Shown here in pieces: positions 12,294-53,299 of a DNA stretch of 64,000 nt (position 1 is the stretch's first letter; each line of letters starts with the position of its first letter). The translations under genes were made by a program, and so were the position numbers. The notes under the pieces were generated by a model that was given only the letters and a program-made list of their open reading frames with translations, did no database searches and had not been told where the DNA came from. The DNA comes from Cristatella mucedo (lineage: Eukaryota > Bryozoa > Phylactolaemata > Cristatellidae), in NCBI GenBank assembly GCA_009760855.2, contig WPIO01000003.1:11210001-11274000 (forward strand), written 5' to 3'.

Positions 12294-12443
12294 TTAGACA
12301 AGCTTCTTGGCCTCGAAGAAACCCTTCAGATGACGCATCTGCCACAGTCCCGTGAGAAGTAGCACTACAGTCTGTGCGATGGCCCAGTACAGGACCCTCT
12401 CATTGGTACTCTCGCTGGTGGCACGAAAACGTTCTTCTCGGAA
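12294..12443 (-). CDS. TMED9: TMED exon 5: membrane segment and KKLV tail
   Basis: 49 residues after acceptor CGTTTTAG. It contains [12 protein letters not shown], the membrane segment and the tail GFFEAKKLV, then TAA at 12296-12294. The residue after NYQR is Phe; as I recall the family it is usually Trp. Confidence 0.95.
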   Translation of the reverse strand, partial: FREERFRATSESTNERVLYWAIAQTVVLLLTGLWQMRHLKGFFEAKKLV

Positions 12444-15400
12444 CTAAAACGAGCACACATGGGGGTACATGCAAGTCAGCGGCAACTGAGGGTGGGCAAT
12501 ATTATGCGCACAGCTCGTGACGATTAGCTGCTGCAAATACACAACCGAGAAACTGGTCAATCCACAATGAAGCATTACTGCAACAATATTAGTGGCCATA
12601 AACAGCAATAATACAGACTTGTTAGCAGAAAATGAAAGTGTGCTCGATCTCAACAGCCCATGCAATTGCCAGCTCAAACTGCCATAAATAATAAAAGGTG
12701 GACGGAAGTGATCAGCAAGTATAATGCAGCAGCTGACGACCAACATTTACTTCTACAGCTTCGAGTAAGCACAGGCCCAACTGGAGTCTGCCGATAAACA
12801 AACAGAAGCTGATATTCTGAAACACGTAAATCCCACTATTTAACAATAATTTCGAGCAGCATCGAGATGTGATGTACATTATGATGTTTAAATGCACTTA
12901 TTTTTAAGAGGGTGAATAAGATCGATCGCTAGAGACACTACAGTCTACTTCTGCTTCAATATCTCAGCAGCAACATAACATTAAGACGTCAATTTTCAAA
13001 GCAATAAACTGTCGACTTATTATATAAAGAGCATTTCTTATAAGCCTGTGCCGATGGGTGAATGTCAATGGTACATAACAGATCTACTTAAAAAATAAAA
13101 TATAGCTTTGCAGAAGCTAAAACATGTGGAACATCTGCAATATGTCATGTCCAACTGGGCAACATTTCGGCACGACACAGCACAACTACTAGTGATCAGT
13201 TGGTAATTGCACATTTGCTGAACACCCGAGGCAAACGCCAAAAAATCACCTTTCTAATAAGCAATTGAATGACTAGTAAATTAGAGGGGAGTCAGAAAGC
13301 ATGAAAAAGCTATCAAAATAATGCAATTCTTTGACATCTAATTCAGCAGAGGGCATACAGCTCAGTCATGCACCTTATTTAAAAGAAGAATTGCAGTGCA
13401 ATTAGCAAATTCGACAAACACGGAAGTAATTCTTGCAAGAAGACCCTCACCCAAAGCAAAGCATGGATATCATGGTATGTGTCTGCACGAGTCCAGTCGT
13501 ACCACAGCATGCCAGCATCAACCAGTGCTCTTACCCTTTGATAGTTCTGCTCTTTTTGTATCTGATCGACCTGATCAAGCAGTTGCCTGATTCGAAGCTG
13601 CAAATCGCTAAGCTTATCTTTAGTGGCTATCTCCTTGTAGTCATTGGCATGCTCGCCAACTTGCAGGTCGAAGTGTACTCTCTACGTAGGACAGAAATCA
13701 ATGACAAACTAAGGACCGAGTGCAGCTAGATAAACATGCAACAAAATAACACACTGAGCAGCCATCGAACAGCTGATTAAATAGATGCAAGAAGACAGCC
13801 TTAGTGCTCACTAACAGAAAAAACATCAACCATGCAATGGCAACACCTAACGAGTCAATGGCAGAGACATCTTGGAGCATAGTTGGTAGTTTGAGAGCTC
13901 TCTGTTTACGTGTACCTCAGTGGGCCGTTTGCTAGTGAAGGTCCTGCTCAGATGGTGCCAATCGGTAGGGCCCACCGAGGCACGTGCTAACAACGATTCT
14001 CTATTAGCTCAGCTAGCTTGGCATGCAGTCTTTATTCTGATTAACTGCTACTTCACAGCCTGCAATGACCATATCACCAGCTAACCATAACGAGCTAAAT
14101 ACGGCCGCCTCGGATATGTTGCACGGCCAGGGTCATGCTGAATCAGCTATAGATCAGCTGAGCAACCGACAATCAATAACTTCCGGCCAGCAACGCCGGT
14201 TCTACGAGTGCCTTGATTATTTCACAGATTGGTTTAGGGGTGAGTGTCATGGGTGGGTGTCATCCAAAGTCAGTCAGCACGCTTGAGATATCCATCATAA
14301 CTCGTGCAATATAGGTCTTGAAATCCCTAATAAAATAGGGTAAGCTGATTTAACAGCCTCATTTATAAAGCAGTAGAAGAAAGAACCTTCACGACTATCA
14401 CAACTACTTACAGTGGATAATAAAGGATTGCCCACTTCAGGACTCTCAAACCAACAATCTGGGTCGTGAACAGAGAGCACCTTAACTCATGGGCTAAGAC
14501 CCAGGCATAAGCGCAAAAACAGGGATCATTTCGGCAAACTGATAGCAAGCACTTACCACCGGGTCTTACCCCAGCAATAAGGTACTTGCACTTCACGACC
14601 CAGGTCATAGGTTCGAGTCCCACATAAAGAAATTCTTATTGCCGACAACAAGCAGGGTGAAAGTTTCTGAGGCTCTTTGGTCGCTACATAAATCGCTACA
14701 TAAAATATAGCTGCTGAATCAGCTCATCTTCACTTTGTATCCGGAACTTCACAAACTTACAGTAGAACAGCACTCGATCTATGGCCAAATAAAATACCGG
14801 TAACATTAACAAATATGCAAACTCGCGGTGCACAAAAACTTTTAGGACAACGCCTCATCTTTCTTTTGCTGAGAGCAACTGTTCCCACCCAATGCAAATA
14901 TTAAGCATGTGTTGACTCCAACAATTAACTAAAGATACGGTCGTTATATCTATTTCACTCCACAGAGCTGCAGCAAAATCAGATGCTCTTAAGTTATAGG
15001 GAGGGGGTGATGATGTAGTCATGCATTTATTCATTTTGTTTGTTTTTCAAGCATGATTTTACTTACCATTCAATTGCATTTCACATTGCAGCCAATGTAA
15101 AGCGCCTAGAAAAAGATTAAGTTCTCAGAGGGCGCTTTATCAAGTGCATTATTATTATTATTATTTAGCTAGAAAATGGGACCAGCCTTAGGCAACACAT
15201 AAAAGCTGACAAGGCTAGCAATACCCATTGATTCGCACGTGTTCAAGGAAAGAAAAAAGAAAGCGTTAACCGATTTAACCACCATCTTGCAGTGGAAAGC
15301 AGTTCATCATGCCAGACAACAACAAAGAATTATTGATAAAACTTCATCCCCATATAGCCCAGAAGGTGGCTTCCTAGCCAATACTAGAAAAATCTGGATG

Positions 15401-17316
15401 AAACATTGCTCTACCAATTTTGGAAGGAACGAATCTGTCAAAGCTCTATGCAACCTTAATACAACAACAGGAGAGGAAATGAAAGGGGTGTTTTTATCAG
15501 TGTGCAGCAACAAATATCCGCAACGTTGAAAGGAATACCAGACACACCGTGTGGTCGGCATATAGTAATCGACAACTAAAATTCCATTGCACAAGTCAAT
15601 AAAGCACACAATAAGCAGCCGTATGTTTTCAACTGGTCTGTTTCACACCTCAGAAATAATCAATGCGTACGACTTAAAGCAGACTGATTGCCACGACATC
15701 TAGCAAGGCTTTGCAAGGCTAGGGTCAGCACCACACACTATATACACTATCTTTTCTTTACAAATGTGGCCCTATACCACTACCCGACACTTCACACTAG
15801 GTTACTCTCTAAACTGTGCTCACTGCACCTCCAACAGGTGTACAAACAAGGTTCACAAAAAACATCGACCCAGGCATGTCAGCATAAGATATGTCCTAAG
15901 AAGACCACAAGCTGAATCAAGCCAGCTTGCTAACATGCAATGAGACTCAAGGCACCAGTTCAAGTTCATCGGAGGCCAGCGCAACATCCAGCATTCGTAG
16001 AGTTAGCAAAAAACCGTGCATCTGTCTTACACACACGCATGCATGCATGCATCGCCAAGTAAAAACCAAACTTACCAACTTGGCTCCACCAAACCAAGCC
16101 GTCGAATTCGAATGAAGGCAAATCGTGTGCTCTCCGGCTGAATGAGACGTGAAAGTGAACCTGCCCTCCGAGGCATAGGTCTTGAAATAGAGGCAATTCA
16201 CGATTTAACGCCTTTCAATTACAGCCTTCTCGGAAAGCCAGCAGCGTGCCCCCCTATTGCTGGCAGGCTGAGATAAAGAGTGCCGGCATCCCATGCATGC
16301 AAGCAGCCACGGCCGGAACCAGCTAGGACAGACAGCTGCAAAGAACATAGCTGCAGCCACGAGTGGGCTGCTGTCGCACTCTGCAACAGACGGAAGACAG
16401 GCCGTGAACAGCCAAGCTGCAGGAAGGGCACCCAAACCTCCACCGGAAGATACAGACATAAGCTTGGCTTTTCGTCATACCCTGGCAAGAATGCTCTTTC
16501 CACTGGGATCATCCACAGAGACATGCATGCCCAAGCCATAGGCCGGCTGGTCCTCGTATTTCTCGCTTTTGTCATTGAACTCTTGGATCTTATAGTTACC
16601 TAAATGGTTCAACGCATTAGCAAAGGCAACAGCAAGCAGGCCTACCAGACAGGGTAGCACAAGGAGCTCACCGGAAACCCTCGCGCCATCCAGGATTACG
16701 TCGGGAAATAGGTTTTAACCCGATGCCTGGATGTTCGCTGGCTTCCGAGTGAGCTACACGCTACCCTGTCGGCTTGGCCTCGGTTCTTACCCGCGACAAA
16801 ATAGTCTTTCCTTCAGGATCAGTCACGTGCACTAACATTCCTAAGCCAATTAGCGTCGGCACATAATTATTTTTCGATTCGTCAAAGATTTCGACTTTGT
16901 AATTACCTAAAAGAAAATACCAACCCCGAGTGACTAGCCCATACCGCAGATAAAAGCGGCTCGCGGAGCGTACGTTTAAACGTTGACCTGACGCACGGAC
17001 GCGAGGTGTACAGAGAAGTATATCAATCAAAAACTACACAAGTAAGAATCACTTTAAAGCCAGTCGCATGAAACAGCACCGTCTCGGCATGAGACGGGGC
17101 CACCGCCGACCATCTGCCAACCGGCAACCCGAGCGCCAGGCCAACCAGCCGGCAGTTGCCGGAGGCGAAGCAAATTCACTCACCTACGACCATTGTATCG
17201 TCCGGTATCTCCTCTATGAAACATTTTTTTTCAGTTTCTTGTATGTGAAAATACAAGCTGCTTGACAGCGAGATGCAACACGCCAGGCACGCTAGGTATA
17301 GCAGCGGCAACCTCAT
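12294..17316 (-). CDS. TMED9: p24-family cargo receptor, TMED4/TMED9 (eclair) type, complete gene
   Basis: p24-alpha proteins are type I membrane cargo receptors that cycle between ER and Golgi in COPII and COPI vesicles. Coding exons in transcript order are 17316-17184, then 16906-16791 (2A) or 16599-16481 (2B), then 16180-16076, 13681-13535 and 12443-12294. All introns are GT-AG and all phases agree. The product is 216 residues with 2A or 217 with 2B. It has a signal peptide at 1-20, then a GOLD domain with the paired cysteines C32 ([11 protein letters not shown]) and C104 (TICLHSNST, with a glycosylation sequon at N108). A coiled-coil segment follows (about 130-170, [17 protein letters not shown]), one membrane segment at about 184-203, and a short cytosolic tail [10 protein letters not shown] and KKLV are the family's COPII-binding and COPI dilysine retrieval signals. 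It could be orthologous to TMED4 or TMED9, which are close paralogs; assignment to the alpha subfamily is firm. Confidence 0.95.
13535..13681 (-). CDS. TMED9: TMED exon 4: linker and coiled coil
   Basis: 49 residues in phase 0 at both ends. It begins [15 protein letters not shown] and ends IQKEQNYQR before GTAAGA. These blocks are highly conserved in p24-alpha proteins and form the oligomerisation segment. Confidence 0.94.
14318..14500 (-). repeat. SINE-2 copy
   Basis: On the minus strand it runs from a tRNA-like head with a degraded box B near 14445 to an end motif resembling GGCTGTTAAATCAGC. Family members also lie at 14555, 26940, 34428, 40785, 56815 and 61868. Common marks are a box B near GGGTTCGA, a CCTTTATTGCC-like stretch and GAATCAGC or TAAATCAGC at the far end. 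Confidence 0.65.
14555..14735 (+). repeat. SINE-2 copy
   Basis: Contains CACGACCCAGGTCATAGG, the box B-like GGTTCGAGTCCC (14612-14623), TTCTTATTGCC and the end GCTGAATCAGC. It lies head to head with the copy at 14318-14500. Confidence 0.75.
15000..15165 (+). repeat. LINE family B 3' tail
   Basis: A 5'-truncated tail with TGTAAAGCGCCTAGAAA, the hairpin halves AGCGCC and GGGCGCT, TATCAAGTGCATTATTATT and a run of TTATT. There is no coding part. Confidence 0.85.
16076..16180 (-). CDS. TMED9: TMED exon 3: GOLD domain C-terminal half
   Basis: 35 residues in phase 0 at both ends, after TTTCAAG and before GTAAGT. It contains [12 protein letters not shown] and the ICLHSNST block, with the second disulfide cysteine and a sequon. 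Confidence 0.93.
16481..16599 (-). CDS. TMED9: TMED exon 2B (duplicate, mutually exclusive with 2A)
   Basis: Acceptor ATTTAG before GT and donor GTATGA give the same start and end phase as exon 2A. It encodes 39 residues starting [15 protein letters not shown], with [14 protein letters not shown], and ending SILAR. Length is 119 nt. It shares about half its residues with 2A and keeps the same GOLD landmarks. Including both exons (235 nt) would break the frame, so only one can be used per transcript. It has no stops or frameshifts, which argues that it is under selection. Confidence 0.9.
16687..16733. other. Hairpin in the intron between exons 2A and 2B
   Basis: CATCCAGG (16687-16694) pairs with CCTGGATG (16726-16733), and TCGGG (16701-16705) pairs with CCCGA (16719-16723). 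This gives 13 pairs around an internal loop and a 13-nt apical loop. It sits inside the 191-nt intron that separates the alternative exons. Confidence 0.6.
16791..16906 (-). CDS. TMED9: TMED exon 2A (mutually exclusive with 2B)
   Basis: Acceptor TTTTAG before GT completes the Gly codon split with exon 1. The exon encodes 38 residues starting [11 protein letters not shown] and ending GKTILSR, then donor GTAAGA. It covers the GOLD beta strands containing the family block [14 protein letters not shown]. Length is 116 nt. Confidence 0.92.
17184..17316 (-). CDS. TMED9: TMED exon 1: signal peptide and start of GOLD domain
   Basis: The ATG is at 17316-17314. An ATG 10 nt upstream is out of frame, so this one is chosen. 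The exon encodes 44 residues plus the first base of a Gly codon and ends before GTGAGTG. Residues 1-20 are hydrophobic, ending in LSSS before LYFHI, the usual mature start in this family. Confidence 0.93.
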
Positions 17317-17451
17317 CTTGCCACATCAGCCCCAATTGTACTAGTTCCGGACGTACGCTGCGCATGCCTCGAAGTGCCTTAGAGACGGTCTAATGGATTC
17401 GCTGTAGCAAATGGTGATGTAGCTCTTCGGTCTACTACGTGGGTCGGCGGG
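17317..17451. promoter_or_regulatory. Putative bidirectional promoter of TMED and CCDC149
   Basis: Only 135 bp separate the two divergent start codons, so 5' UTRs and core promoter must lie here or overlap. The sequence holds an ETS-type core TTCCGG (17345-17350) and an NRF1-like TGCGCATGC (17359-17367), both common in TATA-less divergent promoters. No TATA box is seen. Promoter activity is inferred from layout and motifs only. Confidence 0.6.
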
Positions 17452-48035
<30,584 letters not shown>

Positions 48036-48507
48036 CCAGCATAGTGTTTTTGTTCTCTTTCCTGTTTTTTGTATTTGCTTTTAGCTGTGTGCCGTTCTCG
48101 GGAATGAGTGAACAACACAAACGCGTTCATCTAAAATTACCGAATCCAGCTGTTTGTCTAACTGCATGGCCTGTATGCCGAAGTCGAGTACGATGTGTGT
48201 ATACACTACTCAGTCCTTGGAGGCCTTTCTAGGTGAGGTATGCAGTCATTTGTCGGTTGCTCTGTCTGGACATGGTGCTCGTTTGTTTGATGTGTCCCAA
48301 TTGGCTTGTTGCTACCAAGCAGACGCCTTCCAAAACTAAGAATGGTAATCCTATTTCTCGTCCTTCATCAATCTCTATGCGGGTATGTGCACTGTTAATA
48401 GCCCAGCCGTGGGCTAATTTCGGGTCCGCGGTGGTGGTCTTTTGTTGTTATATCAAAGATGAACTCTCGATATATGTTTAATTTTGTATAATAGTGGTAA
48501 TGGTCAT

Positions 48508-48513
48508 AATAAA
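48508..48513 (+). terminator. Candidate poly(A) signal of CCDC149
   Basis: AATAAA about 470 nt after the stop codon, in AT-rich sequence. Confidence 0.5.
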
Positions 48514-48593
48514 CTGTCACTTCAGACTGTGTTGTTTGATGTAAAGTACTGCCAGCTTTGCATAGGCAAATAATCATGCTCATTCAAACGGGA

Positions 48594-48620
48594 TAGAGAG
48601 AGAGAGAGAGAGAGAGAGCA
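48594..48620. repeat. (GA)n microsatellite, short
   Basis: 27 bp of GA repeat downstream of CCDC149. Confidence 0.9.
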
Positions 48621-49320
48621 CTACTACTGTCTATGCCTAGCACTGCAGAATGCAGCTTCGAAACGGCTCCAGTATAAGGCACTGAGGTAAGTTGAGCAAT
48701 AGGCGATTGTACTGCACAATTGATTGCACTAGCAGTGGTTAGTACAAGCCAAAGCCTAAGATTATTTATATTTACTGGATAAGCTTTCATGGTCCGCTAG
48801 TGTCGATGGGGTTCTACTGGGCACAATCTAAAGCCGCCTGTAGAGCTGCAGCGTAAAAAAGGCTGCAGCTAGTACATCGTGCTTTTTTAAGATGGCAGCT
48901 GCCGGTTTCTTTGCACTTGAAAGCTAAGGCATCATTTCTTCGATCAGTACTGCACGTGTAGGAATTGACATAATAGCTTAGGGCTAGTGAAAAGTGTGGA
49001 GCATTAAATACCATTTTGGAAGTCGTCGGTACGATTTCATTGTCCTTGTTCAGCTTAGCTGTTATGAGCTAAACTGTTAAATGTGGAAAAATGGAATCGC
49101 CGCAGTCAACTGGTGTGGTTAGATGGTAAAGGAACAGGCAGTAGTAGCATTAGTAAGAGTATGGGTGTGAGCTGGGTCAGCCATGCTGACGGTTAACTTC
49201 ACTATGTCTGCTCTTGCGAGCTATCAGCAACCAGCGACAAAATGGGCATTGCAAAAACGATTTATTGCGAGACAGGAGAGTGGCCACAGAGAGATCTGAG
49301 GTGAGCTATAGCTACGATAT
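48621..49320. other. Intergenic, nothing identified
   Basis: No exon, repeat or RNA gene recognised. Confidence 0.5.
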
Positions 49321-49324
49321 GATA

Positions 49325-49472
49325 TGCTGTAATTCAATTGTATAGCGCCCCATGAGAACTTAATCCCTATTCAGGGGCTTCACATATGCCTGGGGCCTCG
49401 AGCCCACGACCTCAGCCAGACCTTAGTCGGGCGAGCACCTTAACCGATGGACCAAATCAGCTCGGCATACAG
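49325..49472 (-). repeat. SINE-1 copy
   Basis: The minus strand has head GCCGAGCTGATTTGGTCCAT, GAGGTCGTGGGCTCGAGGCC and tail AGGGATTAAGTTCTCATGGG. Confidence 0.85.
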
Positions 49473-50967
49473 ATATAGATATGAGCTATAGATGTTGATC
49501 TATCTACAGATGTGACAAACCGGATCGGTAATAATGGCTGCCTACTTTCATTTACGTAGCTTGCAGACGTTTGGACATACTTATCGGAGCCGCAGCCAAT
49601 TGATCCCGTGCATCTGCATTATCAGGTCTAGACTTCTGTAATCCTCCTCTTGAATGAACTTGCAGAATGTTTCAAATCTCAGCGACTAAGCTTGTCTGTC
49701 ATCATGGCCGGGTAGTAGATCATACATAATCTCGTTCATTAATAATCATGAATCTCGCTGCTCATAGGCCTCGGCCTATTGCGGCTATCTCATAAACAGC
49801 TCCAGTTATAATTCAGCGGCAAAGTCCATACATAGTTTGTAATCGAGGCTAAGCTGTCACCCTCGTAAAATCGCGGGGCATTGCAACAGCACCTTTTTGG
49901 CAGTTCATCTGGCACTCAGGCTCTTACGATCGCTGTTTGTGAATATATTTTCACGTGTGCTTTGTATCTAATTCCCATAAAGATGCAGTTGTTGAGATGC
50001 TAACGTTCATCTTAGGGCTATCGCCTGTTGAACGTGCGCCTCCTCATATAATAATTCCAAATACGATTGCACGAGCTGGCGCCTTTAACGAACTCTCTTT
50101 TTATACACTGGAATCACTCAACTTCAAGTGTGAATTTTATTAAATCACCGAAGGTTTCTGTACGAATGAGACATTCGCCAGCTAGTGTGCCAGTAACCAA
50201 TCGACTTTACGATTGCATGCTGCTATACAAGACAAGATCAGCTGCCTTTGGTGCAGACTCTGGAAAATCATTGGTCACCTATTAAAAACATTCGAAAAAA
50301 CGCACGAACAGAAGTAGCAGTTACCTGACCACACAGCCGACAAACCGATGCTGGCTCATCTGGTTGACGAAGCAAGGCTAGTAAATCATAGAAGCAACTT
50401 TTGGAACATGCCGATATGCAGAGCCAGCTGATTACGGTCAAAATATAGCTCACACCTGAAGCGTCGATCGAAACCCCAACATCGAGACCAGCTGGCTCTA
50501 TTCAACCTATAGCATTATACGATCCCATTCTAAGAATACATAGCGCTACCAAATCGAAGACCACGTCTTATGAGAAACACGGCTCCAAATCCTCATAATA
50601 AATGGACAAATACTAGCATGTGTTTACTGTAACACAACCCAGGGCCGATTATGACCGTCCTGCTTAAGAGTACGTCTCAGTTACAGTTGCTTCTTTGGCC
50701 GACCACTGCTTCGCCTAGACAAAAAACTGTGGTAACCGCAGTGACAGCAAGTTACCAATCTAAAGTATCGCAATACAGAAATCCGAATAGAGCATCTGCG
50801 TCGGTTACAGTTAGCAAGATAAGTTAGTCTTGCTTACTTAGTCGGAAAAAGTAATCGGCATCGGCGGTTCCTAACGTCTTCAATGTGCTTGCATACAGGA
50901 TTTGAATAAACGGAACGAGTGCACTCGATCGTAAGTTATTGAATGGAGCTTTATTGTACAAGCAGCC
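49473..50967. other. Intergenic, nothing firm
   Basis: Short open frames (for example at 49955-50143) lack splice partners or recognised motifs. Confidence 0.5.
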
Positions 50968-51112
50968 GAGCTGGTTTGGTCTAGCCGTTAAGGTGCTCGC
51001 CCCAACCAAGGTCTGGCCGAGGTCGTGGGCTCGAGCCCCGTGGCACATGTGAAGCGCCTGAATAGAGATTCTCTATTCTCTCAGGGCGCTATACAAATGA
51101 ATTATTTATTTA
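50968..51112 (+). repeat. SINE-1 copy, well preserved
   Basis: GCCGAGCTGGTTTGGTCTAG, CCGTTAAGGTGCTCGCCCC, GAGGTCGTGGGCTCGAGCCC, tail with AGAGATTCTCTATTCTCTCA and GGGCGCTATACAAATGAATT. Good template for the family. Confidence 0.9.
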
Positions 51113-51118
51113 TCTAAG

Positions 51119-51270
51119 GGACATAGGTCGCCACCGCCGCCGCCGTCGCTGCTTGCGGCCTCTTCGCAGCGGCCCAGCTTCTACGCGTCTCCCATCAGGG
51201 CGCTTTCCTGCTGAGAAACGGGCTACCACTGGCAATTTGAAGGGACGGCTGCTGCCGCCGAACGACGACT
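51119..51270 (+). other. Candidate GC-rich exon, not assigned
   Basis: A GC-rich block follows TTATCTAAG (a possible acceptor made by the SINE-1 end) and ends before GTGAGT at 51271. One frame stays open, encoding an Arg-rich stretch ending LLPPNDD. No matching neighbour exon was found, so this is only a candidate. Confidence 0.2.
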
Positions 51271-51299
51271 GTGAGTTCTAGCTAGTGGGCGCGAGGCGA

Positions 51300-52800
51300 T
51301 AAATCGCGGGGGGGGGAATAGCCTTCGTTGCGACGCGGGATTTGAGTGTCTCTCAAGCCTCGCCTCGCCTCGCCTCGCTGCTGCTACTGCTGCTGAGCCC
51401 AACTAATCACGCGGCAAGGACTCGAAACCGCGACCTAGCTCGTAAAGTGCTCGCACCTTACCTCCAGTCTCTGCCTGTTGTTGACTTTTGTCATAAGCGA
51501 GAGGCGTTGGTGAGGTTTGACAGCACGAAGCTCCAAGTCTTCTTCTTCTTCTTCTGCTTAAGCCTCTTCGCACTGTAGAGTCGCATTGTCGTATGCGACA
51601 AGCTTTAGAGTTTGTCGTATGCGACGTTTCCTTTGAGTGCCGGCAGCTCAACGCCTGAGTAGCTTCCTTTTGTTTTTGTGTTTCTCAGTGTTGCTTTGGG
51701 GGACGGAAACGCATACATAGTTTGCTCGTTCTCTTTTTTCTTTATTCCGAATCTACTGCTATGAAAGACTCACCCATCCCCAAGTTGGGCGGAAACCACG
51801 GCTTTCGAGTGGAAGTCGGTAGTCCATCGATACTCTGCAAACACACTTAAAGCTAAGAGTCCTTGGAAGCTCTTATTTCCTTTAGCTCACGGAACTCCAA
51901 AGGACTATATAATTAGATATTTTTAGATTTCTCTTTGAAGCCCCTTTGCGACTTCCACTTCCGTTTACAGGGCTCACGAACCCATGTACAACATCATAAT
52001 GGCTGATACAATATTTTTATTCTATACACATTGCAGCTACTTCCATATTCTGTCGACAGTATATTATAGACCAGACCAAGACGCCGCACAGAGCTGTATT
52101 GCTGCGGAAGCATGCGATTGACTCCGACATCTGTAAGCTGACTAATTATCAACGGCTGCTTTTAGCTCACTTCATTCACTTACCTAATTAATGGCAGATT
52201 CCAAAAACATAAACTTTCATATCACATTCCACGTGCAAGCATCGCCGTACTATGCCAGCGAAAACTATCCCATTGCTAAACTATTTGTGCTTAATGTCTT
52301 CAAATACATAAGCATTCACTGAAATAGCTAGTTTGTTCTTATTGGAAAAGAAAAACGAGGTAAAATAGGAATAAATGGTTAAGCCGACATAGGTTAGCAG
52401 GAGAGATACTTTTGGTTGCTATAGTTAAAGGCACATTTGAATTTGGTTGCTCAAAGCTAGTGACTTTAACACTTCACATTTTCGAATGAAATGTGGCTGC
52501 TACAAAACAGTCTTCACTGGAAGGAGCAGTCAGCATGACAATCAAAAAGAAAGTCGAGTTTCCGTTACACAGTACGCATAGCGGGCACCGGTGATGAAAG
52601 ATTTAAACCTAATCAAATCACAGCCGCGCAGACCAGCAAATATTCGCCGTACCGCTGGCACTACCGCCGCTCAGAGCCTCTCAAAGCCGCGAGCCGATCC
52701 GTTTCGATCACAAGTATGCCGTTCAGCGGCGAGTTATTTGTCACCCACGTCCGTCCGCCTTTAGCTTTCACGCGCGGGCTTTGTCGCTAAGCGCTTCCAG
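51300..52800. other. Intergenic with a possible SINE-2 head fragment
   Basis: On the minus strand, 51417-51465 carries GCGGTTTCGAGTCC preceded by AAGGTGCGAGCACTTTACGA, resembling a SINE-2 head. The rest shows no gene. Confidence 0.4.
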
Positions 52801-52804
52801 CAAA

Positions 52805-53005
52805 TGAAAGTATATGCATCCTCAGAGATATTAATCTCTTTCTTGGCACTTTACATATGCTGTAAACAAAGCGTGATCGCACGGTTAGGGGTAGCGTGCG
52901 CAATATTAACAAGCTTAACATGGCTAGAGGTGACGTGCACAGGGCCAGCATGTAATGTAAATATGGTTGGTGGTAGAATGCACAGTGCCAGTGCGCATAA
53001 GCACA
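52805..53005 (-). repeat. LINE family B 3' fragment
   Basis: The minus strand has CAAGAAAGAGATTAATATCTC and the upstream 3' part with CTTATGCGCACTGGCACTGT. It is followed by AC-rich microsatellite sequence. Confidence 0.75.
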
Positions 53006-53006
53006 C

Positions 53007-53097
53007 ACACAAAACGCACGCACATACACACAGACACACACACACACACACACTCACACACATATATAGCTATATATATACGCACACATATAAATAC

Positions 53098-53175
<78 letters not shown>
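53007..53175. repeat. (CA)n / (TA)n compound microsatellite
   Basis: CA-rich and mixed to about 53112, then uninterrupted TA to 53175. Confidence 0.95.
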
Positions 53176-53177
<2 letters not shown>

Positions 53178-53299
53178 GCACACCGTATATGTAAGGACGC
53201 CGCTGCCCAAGACCGAGCACGGAGGGCGAGCGCACGAGACTGGGAGGTGTTAGCTCAGTTTCATCGCGCCTGATCCAGGGCACAGAACATTTCCGGTGA

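Larger units (their letters stand above)
13682..16075. other. TMED intron between exons 3 and 4
   Basis: It holds two SINE-2 copies back to back (14318-14500 minus, 14555-14735 plus) and a LINE family B 3' tail at about 15000-15165. Open frames in it (for example 15239-15529) show no family similarity and are not called. Confidence 0.7.

Noticed and set aside
15239-15529. 96-residue plus-strand frame in the TMED intron
   Set aside because: No recognisable motif, no splice context and no start context; left as intron.
16219-16603. Overlapping frames on both strands around TMED exon 2B
   Set aside because: They are shadows of the real minus-strand exon; none matches a family.
50968-51050. tRNA gene
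   Set aside because: Same reason: this is the head of SINE-1, repeated elsewhere with the LINE-like tail.
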